From an uncultured Clostridium sp. (lineage in GTDB: Bacteria; Bacillota; Clostridia; Peptostreptococcales; Peptostreptococcaceae): DNA of 6,627 nucleotides. Each line of letters opens with the position of its first letter. Positions within the stretch are counted from its first letter, which is position 1. Below the pieces are notes generated by a model that saw only the letters and a list, made by a program, of their open reading frames with translations, had not been told where the DNA came from and ran no database searches. Below are positions 1 through 5,130 of this stretch, one piece after another. The stretch is from positions 1-6,627 of the forward strand of contig UQCY01000100.1 in the NCBI GenBank assembly GCA_900539645.1, read 5' to 3'. A program made the position numbers and the translations under genes.

Positions 1-489
1 TTTAACGAATTTATACGGCTCATAAATCTGCCCTTGTACATAAAAATCAGCATCTTTAAAAATCCGATTTGTATTTTTACTAACACTTACAAACTCTTCA
101 TCTACATAGTGAAGTGATGATACTTTGTTTCCATTTCGATTGATATATATATAGCCATTACCAGCTAAAAGATAATCTTCTACAAGTGCTTTTTTCATCT
201 GAAATACATCTAGAGAATCACCTGTATCTTCATTTAAGAGATAAACCCTTCTGTCATCTTTTATTTCTTCAACTTTATTATCTATTTCTCTGTATAAGCA
301 AATAGGAATTGATGCTACTGTATTGGATATCATTTCTACACAACCTTGTACTGCACTTATTTGAAGTGCTTTTTCCTTAGTCATTTCACTAGAATTTGTA
401 AAAATCGCTAGCCCTGTAGCTCCTTCTAGTCCTATAGCTCTACTCTCTCGAAATTCTCTAAACTCTTTTAAAAAATTCTTAAGTCCCAA
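1..489 (-). CDS. HK97-type phage portal protein, N-terminal part (runs off the window)
   Basis: The visible 163 residues are the start of a portal protein, the ring at one prohead vertex through which DNA is pumped and to which terminase docks. The family signature is in residues 41-66: ALQISAVQGCVEMIS, then IASIP-like TVASIPICLYRE. It is followed by a DDRRVYLLNED stretch (78-88) and LLAGNGYIYINRNG (107-120), both in the order seen in HK97/Phage_portal proteins. Family members are usually around 400 residues, so over half lies beyond position 1. The start is a TTG, chosen because an AGGAGGT ribosome site lies 7 nt upstream and the protein begins GLKNFLKEF as expected. The frame is open to the window edge. 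The gene begins 19 nt after the large-terminase stop, the usual order terS-terL-portal. The family assignment is secure; I have not seen the C-terminal half. Confidence 0.9.
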   Translation of the reverse strand, partial: MGLKNFLKEFREFRESRAIGLEGATGLAIFTNSSEMTKEKALQISAVQGCVEMISNTVASIPICLYREIDNKVEEIKDDRRVYLLNEDTGDSLDVFQMKKALVEDYLLAGNGYIYINRNGNKVSSLHYVDEEFVSVSKNTNRIFKDADFYVQGQIYEPYKFVK

Positions 490-496
490 GCTCTCA

Positions 497-502
497 CCTC
501 CT
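497..502 (-). promoter_or_regulatory. Ribosome binding site of the portal gene
   Basis: AGGAGG on the minus strand, 7 nt before a TTG codon. No in-frame ATG is near, so this site decides the TTG start of the portal gene. Confidence 0.8.
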
Positions 503-508
503 TCAATG

Positions 509-2203
509 TTAGAATGTCTGTATGCTCCAATCAGCTTCAGGATAAAAGACTACATCCTGCTGCATTATGGCCACAGCATTTATTGTCGATACAACCATAT
601 CGACTTTTCCATCAGATTTCTTTTTATTAACGTATTTATTTTTATTTGTATCCTCTGTACATCTAGCATTTTCAAAGTTGATTTCTAGTAATGTATTTGG
701 TTCATAGATAAAGTTTCCATCAGCTACCTTTTCTTGTATCAGTTTAGTAGCAGGATGTAGGACGCTAGAGTGCTGTTTCATTTCAACAGTTCTTATTCCC
801 TCCTGCTGCCATTTCTGGGCGGAAGATAAACAGTTGTATCTGTCGTAAGCTAACCCTTGAACATTAACTCCAAATTTTTCTTCTATCCCAAGTACAAAAT
901 CTTCTACTGTCAGATAGTCTATAGTCCTCTGTCCACATGCGATACAGTTCCCTGCTCTTATGTATTGCCTATAGTCTACCCTCTCGACCTTAGTCTTTTC
1001 TTCAATTCGGTCTTCTGGAATAAAAGCCCAACTCTTAGCTAATATTTTTCCATCCTCTTCTGCTACCATTGCTACAGATGTATTGTCAGTAGTCATCGAC
1101 AAGTCGACTCCTAACCAAACATCTCGGCCACTCCAATCAATGCTCTCTCTTCTACCTTTTTGTAGGTCTTGTAGAGATACAAACGATTCTGTTCCAACAC
1201 CTGTATAGATAATATTGCAGTGCTTAGTTACGAAATTTTCTCGTTTCTGTTCAACTTCTATTGCTTCCCGACGTTTCTTTTTAAGGTCTTCCATTATCTC
1301 AGGAACATCTAAAGCTAATGGATTAGCTTGCTCTAATATTCCATCATCAAATTCCCAATCTTGAGTATTGTCTGGCTCATAAAGAAGGGCGAATAAAGTT
1401 TCGTCTTCAACTAATCCGTCAAGAACCCTCTTAGCATATAAGACTTCTCCCTCAAATGGATTATTGATTTTTGGATATTTTGTGGAAATAATACAACCTA
1501 ACTTATTCTTAATAGTTAACTGTCCCGAAGACATAGCCTCTATTGCGTATGGATTCGGCAATGCTCCAGTTTCGTCTATTAAAAATACTGAAGGTAATTT
1601 CCCGTCAAGCCTACTGTTGGAATAATTCAGTGGAACATATTTATTTTTATTCAACTTACAGACAATCTCATCTCTTTTAACTTTAAACTTTTGAAGTCCA
1701 TCACCTTGTATTGCTGGAGATGATGCAAGTATTTCTTCTATAGCCTCTTTTATCTCTCTGGATAAACTTCCGTCTGGAGCTACCGAATAAAATTTTGAAA
1801 ACTTTGGTTCCAATAAAAAAAGCAATATAAAGATTACTGCTATTAAAAAAGTCTTTCCATTTTTTCTACAAATTTCCAACAATGCTTTCTGATATCGTCT
1901 CTTTTTCTTGTCATTTCTATGCACAACGCATAATATAGCTACAATTAAAAAAAACTGGAATCCGACTAGACAATTATATATATTTTCACCGACTTTCAAT
2001 CCTTTTGGCATTATCATCAGCTTTAATAAGTTATCTATCAATTTCAGTTTTTTCTCGTCAATTATAAACTTTTCACTTCGCCCATCAGCGACTTCTAAAA
2101 AATCTTTAGCCTGTAATATTACATATTTTGGAGCATTTATCTTTTTATCAACTACATCTTTTGCATACTTGTAAGAAGCATGACTTTTAATCATCGTCAT
2201 CAT
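509..2203 (-). CDS. terL: Phage terminase large subunit (ATPase and nuclease motor)
   Basis: TerL powers DNA translocation into the prohead and cuts concatemers. The N-terminal ATPase has Walker A RKNGKT (residues 113-118, K117 and T118), Walker B VFLIDE (206-211, D210 and E211) and a coupling-type IST (239-241). The C-terminal RNase H-like nuclease keeps the acidic set: D367 in WLGVDLSMTTD, D454 in GLAYDRYNC and D535 in DGKVDMVV. The 564 residues are a normal full length for the HK97-like terminase family, and both domains look intact. ATG codons occur at residues 1, 2 and 4 (2203, 2200, 2194). The second has the best spacing from a weak GAGG, so the exact start is uncertain. The start overlaps the last 17 nt of the small-terminase gene, implying translational coupling. 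The partners are TerS just upstream and the portal just downstream. Confidence 0.95.
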   Translation of the reverse strand: MMTMIKSHASYKYAKDVVDKKINAPKYVILQAKDFLEVADGRSEKFIIDEKKLKLIDNLLKLMIMPKGLKVGENIYNCLVGFQFFLIVAILCVVHRNDKKKRRYQKALLEICRKNGKTFLIAVIFILLFLLEPKFSKFYSVAPDGSLSREIKEAIEEILASSPAIQGDGLQKFKVKRDEIVCKLNKNKYVPLNYSNSRLDGKLPSVFLIDETGALPNPYAIEAMSSGQLTIKNKLGCIISTKYPKINNPFEGEVLYAKRVLDGLVEDETLFALLYEPDNTQDWEFDDGILEQANPLALDVPEIMEDLKKKRREAIEVEQKRENFVTKHCNIIYTGVGTESFVSLQDLQKGRRESIDWSGRDVWLGVDLSMTTDNTSVAMVAEEDGKILAKSWAFIPEDRIEEKTKVERVDYRQYIRAGNCIACGQRTIDYLTVEDFVLGIEEKFGVNVQGLAYDRYNCLSSAQKWQQEGIRTVEMKQHSSVLHPATKLIQEKVADGNFIYEPNTLLEINFENARCTEDTNKNKYVNKKKSDGKVDMVVSTINAVAIMQQDVVFYPEADWSIQTF

Positions 2204-2657
2204 CTGCCTCAGCTAAGGCTTTTAGCAAAGGATCATCTTGTTGCTGCTGCATCTGGAAATTAAGATTAGTTAATTTTGCTCTTGATTGTGGGCTAAGACT
2301 CAATTCGTTACAACATCTAAAAAAGTCCTTGTCATAAGCTTCTTTAGTTTTTCTCAAATCTGTATCAATAATTCGCTCTGGCTCTTGATTTATAGTTTTT
2401 TCTATTTCTCTTAATCTATCTATAGCTATTGCACATTTGTCTAATATAAATACATCAAGATTTCCAAGAATTCCAGACTCTTCTAATTCAGTGACAATGT
2501 ATTTGAAGATTTTTTTCTGACTTCTTGATAAATAACTAGAAGCTTTTATTTTGTCATTGTTTCCTCTTAGCTTATTTTCATTTTCCGTGCGGAATTCTCT
2601 TTCGTCTTTCCCGATTTTTCTGTTTGATGTGCTAACAGCTTTACACGGTCTAGCCAC
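2187..2657 (-). CDS. terS: Phage terminase small subunit, P27-like family
   Basis: TerS recognises the packaging site and delivers DNA to TerL. The 156 residues show the P27-type layout. A basic, disordered N-terminus (MARPCKAVSTSNRK) comes first. An all-helical core follows from about residue 43: LSRSQKKIFKYIVTELEESG, then a long helix ending in KTINQEP. Then comes LSPQSRAKLTNL (121-132), the conserved segment near the C-terminus. The protein ends in a Gln run and a DDDDD tail. The start is GTG, supported by AGGAGG 7 nt upstream; the nearby ATG at 2659 is in another frame. The last codons (GAT GAT GAC GAT GAT) contain the ATGs of terL. The context (HNH, cos-like sequence, terS, terL, portal) fits a cos-packaging phage. 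The role is firm from context and core motifs; the family name is from recognition without a profile search. Confidence 0.88.
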   Translation of the reverse strand: MARPCKAVSTSNRKIGKDEREFRTENENKLRGNNDKIKASSYLSRSQKKIFKYIVTELEESGILGNLDVFILDKCAIAIDRLREIEKTINQEPERIIDTDLRKTKEAYDKDFFRCCNELSLSPQSRAKLTNLNFQMQQQQDDPLLKALAEADDDDD

Positions 2658-2664
2658 ATTGCCA

Positions 2665-2670
2665 CCTCCT
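2665..2670 (-). promoter_or_regulatory. Ribosome binding site of terS
   Basis: AGGAGG on the minus strand with a 7-nt spacer to the GTG at 2657. It decides the GTG start over an out-of-frame ATG two bases nearer. Confidence 0.8.
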
Positions 2671-2757
2671 TTTTTTGAAATTTTTCCATTTCGGGCATTT
2701 TTTGTATTCTTTTCCCAGCCGTCCCTGAATGACCTCCATAAAATTTTTCAATTCAAA

Positions 2758-2769
2758 GGGCGGGGGGTA
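2758..2769. other. Candidate cos (packaging cut) site
   Basis: A run of ten consecutive G/C bases (GGGCGGGGGG on plus, CCCCCCGCCC on minus) lies directly after the HNH stop codon and about 100 bp before terS, in otherwise AT-rich DNA. Cohesive ends of Gram-positive HK97-type phages are often short GC-rich 3' overhangs located just in front of terS, beside the HNH gene. The 112-bp gap from here to terS has no convincing gene and contains a repeated 9-mer AAATTTTTC (2741-2749 and 2678-2686) that could be part of a terminase-binding region. The location and composition are seen; the cos function is inferred. Confidence 0.45.
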
Positions 2770-3147
2770 CTATTTTTTATTTTGTAATTTAGCTATTACT
2801 TGCAGCTCTTCTCTGCTTATTTTTCCTTTCTCTGCTTGCTCGTGGTGATATCTACATAAAGTTATTAGATTATCCTCATCTAACAAGTCACCACCTTCAG
2901 ATAAAGGAATGATGTGATGCACTGATAAATCTTTTCCTTCAAATCTATTTAAAGTTCCTTTGTAGTTATGATAGCAGCACTGACACATATAATTATCTCG
3001 CTGCTTTATCAGCTCTCTTTTACTTCTCCACTTTCTACTGTTACGTGGGTCTTTCTTATTCTTGTCATAGTTTCTGTACTTTTTTCTGTGGACACATTGG
3101 TATGTATCATCATGAATTCGTCCACAGTATTTACACATTATTAACAT
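2770..3147 (-). CDS. Phage HNH endonuclease, terminase-associated
   Basis: A 125-residue HNH nuclease of the kind that assists terminase in cutting at cos. It has an N-terminal zinc-like cluster (C5, C8, C18), then a basic segment (residues 20-50). The HNH fold follows: C55 and C58 in CQCC, VHHIIPLSEGG (76-86, H77 and H78), N93 in DEDNLITLC, C98 with H101 as the second metal pair, and H102. All key residues are present, so it is probably active. It lies directly upstream of the cos-like run and terS. HNH proteins in this position are known to be needed for packaging in HK97-like phages. The start is ambiguous: ATG at 3147 has AAGGG 10 nt upstream, and ATG at 3138 (residue 4) is the alternative. 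It could instead be a free-standing homing nuclease, but its position argues against that. Confidence 0.9.
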   Translation of the reverse strand: MLIMCKYCGRIHDDTYQCVHRKKYRNYDKNKKDPRNSRKWRSKRELIKQRDNYMCQCCYHNYKGTLNRFEGKDLSVHHIIPLSEGGDLLDEDNLITLCRYHHEQAEKGKISREELQVIAKLQNKK

Positions 3148-3209
3148 ACTCTTTTTTCCCTTCTTAGTTATACATATCTTATATTCTGTTTAACTCAATT
3201 CAATATCTT

Positions 3210-3238
3210 TTTAAAGCTTTCAAGTTAAGTTGTATCAA
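3210..3238 (-). promoter_or_regulatory. Candidate promoter of the packaging operon
   Basis: On the minus strand, TTGATA (3238-3233) is followed after 17 bp by TTTAAA (3215-3210), in the 159-bp gap between the recombinase and the HNH gene. The -35 sits inside a dyad, AGTTG-TAT-CAACT (3228-3240). A weaker alternative is TTGAAT with TAAGAT 16 bp further on. Late phage promoters often depend on an activator, so poor -10 agreement would not be surprising. This is sequence match only. Confidence 0.3.
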
Positions 3239-3240
3239 CT
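3228..3240. repeat. Short inverted repeat overlapping the candidate -35
   Basis: AGTTG, a 3-bp centre TAT, then CAACT: a perfect 5-bp dyad within the gap between the recombinase and HNH genes. It could be a regulator-binding site for the packaging operon, for example of the ArpU-like protein, but a 5-bp dyad can arise by chance. Confidence 0.3.
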
Positions 3241-3306
3241 CTTTCAAATATATTTTTGTTAAGCTATAAAAACAACAGTTAAACATACACTCAATATGTC
3301 TAAGTT

Positions 3307-3855
3307 CTAGTAGTATCTAAATTGTTTATACGCTTTATCCATATAATCTTGTTCTATTCCAATATATCTTAGAGTTATTGCAGGACTAGAATGATTAAAG
3401 ATTTTCTGAAGCAATGCGACATCTTTTGTCTTCTGGTAATAATGATAACCAAATGTCTTTCGCATTGTATGAGTTCCTAAGTCCTCTACTCCAAACTCTT
3501 CACCCAGCTCTTTTATTATATTATAAGCTTGAGCTCTTTTAAGCGGACTGTTCTTTCCTTGCCTGCTCTTTATTAAGAATTCCTTATCATCCTTATCTGA
3601 ACAGTAATGATTAAGTGTCCTCTTAAGTATTGGATTAATCTCTATCATTTTATTCTTTCCAGTCTTTTTCTCTTTCAAGGTTATATATTTGCGATTCTTA
3701 ACATCTCTGACTCTTAGCTTAAGAATGTCTGATATTCTTAGCCCTGTATATAATCCCATCTGGAATAGGACTAAGTTTCTTTCATTCGTCTTCTCTAAGT
3801 AGTCACACATATTTTCCAAGACTATAGGATCTCTTATTGGCTCAACAAAATTCAT
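3307..3855 (-). CDS. Small tyrosine recombinase (catalytic domain only)
   Basis: This is a 182-residue member of the lambda-integrase/XerC-like superfamily, which breaks and rejoins DNA through a phosphotyrosine intermediate. All six catalytic positions can be placed: R40 in GLRISD, K64 in KEKKTGK, H129 and R132 in HTMRKTFG, H155 in FNHSSPAITL, and nucleophile Y164 in LRYIG. Typical phage integrases are 350-400 residues with arm-binding and core-binding domains in front. Here the protein begins almost at the catalytic domain, and the good ribosome site (GAGGAAGCG before ATG) shows this is its native start, not a truncation. Its ATG overlaps the stop of the upstream 51-residue gene. It lies between the late regulator and the packaging genes, not beside a repressor or att site, so I do not call it the lysogeny integrase. 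Its target is unknown. Confidence 0.88.
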   Translation of the reverse strand: MNFVEPIRDPIVLENMCDYLEKTNERNLVLFQMGLYTGLRISDILKLRVRDVKNRKYITLKEKKTGKNKMIEINPILKRTLNHYCSDKDDKEFLIKSRQGKNSPLKRAQAYNIIKELGEEFGVEDLGTHTMRKTFGYHYYQKTKDVALLQKIFNHSSPAITLRYIGIEQDYMDKAYKQFRYY

Positions 3856-4007
3856 CGCTTCCTCACCTTAGCCTTTTTCTTTTTCTTCTTAGGATTCCTC
3901 TCGAAGTGGTCGAAGTGTGGCTTCTTTGCCATCTCTCTTAGAATTTTAAATTCTTCTTCACTTAAGTCAGCCGACTTAATGTCCGCTGCGTCTCTCCACC
4001 TCTTCAT
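3852..4007 (-). CDS. Small Lys/Arg-rich protein of unknown function (51 aa)
   Basis: This short gene is supported by a near-perfect AAGGAGG ribosome site 7 nt before its ATG and by an ATGA stop/start overlap with the recombinase gene. It begins MKRWRDAADIKSADLSEEEF, has a predicted helix (LSEEEFKILREMAKK), and ends in a strongly basic tail with six consecutive Lys (residues 40-45) followed by AKVRKR. I do not recognise the family. The tail suggests nucleic-acid binding, and the overlap suggests it is made together with the recombinase, perhaps as an accessory DNA-binding partner standing in for the missing recombinase domains. That is inference from position only. Confidence 0.75.
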   Translation of the reverse strand: MKRWRDAADIKSADLSEEEFKILREMAKKPHFDHFERNPKKKKKKAKVRKR

Positions 4008-4040
4008 CAGTCTCCCTCCTTACATAATAAATAAGGGTAT

Positions 4041-4065
4041 GAAAAAAGACAGGTCGCCCTGTCTT
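4041..4065 (-). terminator. Intrinsic terminator between the late regulator and the recombinase operon
   Basis: On the minus strand an 8-bp perfect stem AAGACAGG / CCTGTCTT closes a GCGA tetraloop and runs into TTTTC, giving six U in a row counting the last two of the stem. No such tract exists on the plus strand. It lies 34 nt before the start of the 51-residue gene, so it separates the regulator transcript from the recombinase transcript, or acts as an attenuator. Confidence 0.75.
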
Positions 4066-4077
4066 CTCTCTGAGGAT

Positions 4078-4103
4078 TTTACTAATCACTTCGGTGCAGT
4101 AAA
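4078..4103 (-). other. Hairpin in the leader before the terminator
   Basis: TTTACT and AGTAAA can pair around an inner CAC/GTG stem. The inner loop reads CGAA on the minus strand and UUCG on the plus strand. On the minus strand it precedes the terminator at 4041-4065 by about 12 nt, an arrangement seen in leader attenuators. No U-tract follows it in either direction, so it is not itself a terminator. Confidence 0.4.
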
Positions 4104-4150
4104 TTAATGTCCCTTAACTTTTTATGTTGGTTATAATTTTTTACAATACT

Positions 4151-4159
4151 ATTTTACCA
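4151..4159 (-). promoter_or_regulatory. Weak candidate promoter (extended -10)
   Basis: TGGTAAAAT on the minus strand resembles an extended -10 (TGnTAtAAT). It sits just past the stop of the ArpU-like gene and ahead of the hairpin and terminator. The matching -35 (GATTTT at 16 bp) is poor. If real, it would drive a leader of about 100 nt into the terminator. Confidence 0.2.
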
Positions 4160-4169
4160 CGTTTTTTCT

Positions 4170-4646
4170 CTAAAAATCGGACATCTTTCGGACATCTTTT
4201 CCTAAGATAGCAGGTCCAAACAATATTGTCGCAAATTTATAAACTGCTCCTGCTCTTATCCTTCTCAACTGCCTTTCAGAATATCCTAATCTATTACTTA
4301 CATTAGTCCAATTATAATTTTTAATTAAAGTCAGATACACAACTTTTCTCTGTATATCATTTAATTCGCTCATAGCTCTATCTATTTTATAAATAGTCAA
4401 CTTACTATTTTTCAAATCAGAATCAATATACAACGACTTTTCTAAAAGAGACATTGCATTCTGTTCTGTCGGATTCCCTGTAGCTCCTGCCTGAACTTTT
4501 ACCGAATCGTACTCAATAGCTGGAAGTGTCGCTATCATTTCAGCTAATACCTTCTTTTCCTCTTCTAGTATCTCGATGTGAACTTTAATATCTTCATAAC
4601 TTCTCAAATACTCTTCTGCTAATTCAATAGCCTTGTCTCTTGACAT
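4170..4646 (-). CDS. ArpU/RinA-like phage transcriptional regulator
   Basis: A 158-residue protein of the type that activates late genes in Gram-positive phages. Residues 5-45 form a helical, charged region. A variable linker (50-70) follows. The C-terminal part (90-145) resembles sigma-70 region 4: MSELNDIQRKVVYLTLI, then NWTNVSNRLGYSERQLRRIR, where the second helix (SERQLRRIRAGAV) would be the recognition helix. The start has AGGAGG 9 nt upstream. It lies at the end of the replication block and ahead of the recombinase and packaging genes, the usual place of ArpU or RinA homologues. The last codons contain a perfect 11-bp tandem duplication. I am fairly sure of the HTH and of a regulatory role, less sure of which subfamily. 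It could also bind terminase-region DNA. Confidence 0.7.
   Translation of the reverse strand: MSRDKAIELAEEYLRSYEDIKVHIEILEEEKKVLAEMIATLPAIEYDSVKVQAGATGNPTEQNAMSLLEKSLYIDSDLKNSKLTIYKIDRAMSELNDIQRKVVYLTLIKNYNWTNVSNRLGYSERQLRRIRAGAVYKFATILFGPAILGKDVRKMSDF
4177..4198. repeat. 11-bp tandem duplication at the 3' end of the regulator gene
   Basis: TCGGACATCTT occurs twice, head to tail without spacing. Because 11 is not a multiple of three, the two copies are read in different frames (DVR then KMSDF). Removing one copy would make the protein read on past the present stop for about ten more residues. Confidence 0.9.
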
Positions 4647-4668
4647 ATATCTATTCCTCCTGTATTCT
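4640..4668 (+). promoter_or_regulatory. Candidate plus-strand promoter facing the replication block
   Basis: TTGACA (4640-4645, consensus -35) is separated by 17 bp from TATTCT (4663-4668, four of six matches to TATAAT). It points opposite to all genes in the window, and a plus-oriented intrinsic terminator lies about 40 nt beyond it. The -10 falls in a palindrome. No experimental support. Confidence 0.35.
4656..4661 (-). promoter_or_regulatory. Ribosome binding site of the ArpU-like gene
   Basis: AGGAGG on the minus strand, 9 nt before the ATG at 4646. It lies in the spacer of the candidate plus-strand promoter and beside the palindrome at 4662-4676. Confidence 0.75.
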
Positions 4669-4676
4669 AAGAATAC
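4662..4676. repeat. Perfect palindrome, operator-like
   Basis: GTATTC-TAA-GAATAC, a perfect 6-bp dyad with a 3-bp centre. It adjoins the ribosome site of the ArpU-like gene and covers the -10 of the plus-strand promoter candidate. It could be a protein-binding operator or, in the minus transcript, a small hairpin next to the ribosome site. Confidence 0.5.
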
Positions 4677-4745
4677 ATCTTACAACTACGCAAGCGATTA
4701 AATCGTTAAGAGAGAGGCTGTGTTTTCACAGTCTCTCTCTTTTTA
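4675..4745 (+). ncRNA. Possible small counter-transcribed RNA (about 70 nt)
   Basis: Inferred transcript between the plus-strand promoter candidate and the plus-strand terminator. It has no open reading frame of note. It would contain a short dyad CGATT-A-AATCG (4695-4705) followed by the terminator hairpin. It would be antisense to the untranslated stretch between the coiled-coil gene and the ArpU-like gene. This rests on promoter and terminator geometry alone. Confidence 0.25.
4708..4745 (+). terminator. Strong intrinsic terminator, plus orientation
   Basis: A 15-pair stem (AAGAGAGAGGCTGTG with CACAGTCTCTCTCTT) and TTTT loop is followed by TTTATT on the plus strand. The single irregular pair is G-U in plus-strand RNA but A-C in minus-strand RNA, and on the minus strand the stem is followed by AACGATT instead of a U-tract. 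Both points favour the plus direction. It also lies right after the stop of the minus-strand coiled-coil gene, so weak bidirectional use is possible. Confidence 0.65.
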
Positions 4746-4746
4746 T

Positions 4747-5130
4747 TTAATCTAATTTATCTAATATCTTTTTCGCATACTTCTTTTTAATGCGCCCTGA
4801 TTTCGTTCTTAAGAATATAGCTTTTTCTTTTTCTATTTTTCCTAGCATATCTGCAGCTTTTTTAGATTCTCTTACTACTTGTTTATTTAATTTTCCTATC
4901 TCTTTGTTAAGCTCATCTGTAAGATCTAGATTAAGCTCATACTCTTTATTAAGTTTATGAAATTGCTCATCCTTTTCTAACAAGGACTTATTATAATTTT
5001 CTTCCATCTCTTTTAACTTATTATCACTAAATTCTTTCAGCTCCTGCAGTCTTGCATCTTTTTCTTCTATTTCTCTTTTGTATTGCTCTTCCACTTCTTT
5101 CAGCTTCTTCTTACTACATATCCCGAACAT
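4747..5130 (-). CDS. Coiled-coil protein of unknown function
   Basis: A 127-residue, highly charged protein that I cannot assign to a family. After a short start MFGICSKKK, nearly the whole length to about residue 105 is Glu/Lys/Leu-rich with coiled-coil character (for example VEEQYKREIEEKDARLQEL and LTDELNKEIGKLNKQV). The last 20 residues are basic (SGRIKKKYAKKILDKLD). There is no signal peptide, clear membrane segment or catalytic motif. The start is set by GGAGG 7 nt upstream, and the gene overlaps the MazG-like gene by 17 nt, so it is translated in the same operon. It is the last gene before the regulator. A structural or DNA-binding role could be imagined but nothing shows it. Confidence 0.75.
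   Translation of the reverse strand: MFGICSKKKLKEVEEQYKREIEEKDARLQELKEFSDNKLKEMEENYNKSLLEKDEQFHKLNKEYELNLDLTDELNKEIGKLNKQVVRESKKAADMLGKIEKEKAIFLRTKSGRIKKKYAKKILDKLD

Noticed and set aside
506..688. Plus-strand open frames such as this one opposite terL and other genes
   Set aside because: They are low-complexity Phe/Ile/Ser-rich translations antisense to well-supported genes, with no ribosome sites.
2650..2739. 29-codon minus-strand frame in the HNH-terS gap, beginning MEVIQGRLGKEY
   Set aside because: No ribosome site before its ATG, overlaps the start of terS, and lies in the likely packaging region.
3200..3286. 28-codon minus-strand frame after the recombinase, beginning MFNCCFYSL
   Set aside because: No convincing ribosome site and biased AT-driven composition; it also overlaps the promoter-like sequence.
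3148..3306. attP site beside the recombinase
   Set aside because: Only short AT-rich repeats are visible; no core with arm-site repeats can be recognised, and the recombinase lacks an arm-binding domain.
4708..4745. Reading the long hairpin as the terminator of the minus-strand replication operon
   Set aside because: The minus-strand transcript has an A-C mismatch and no U-tract after the stem. Plus orientation fits better, though weak bidirectional action is not excluded.
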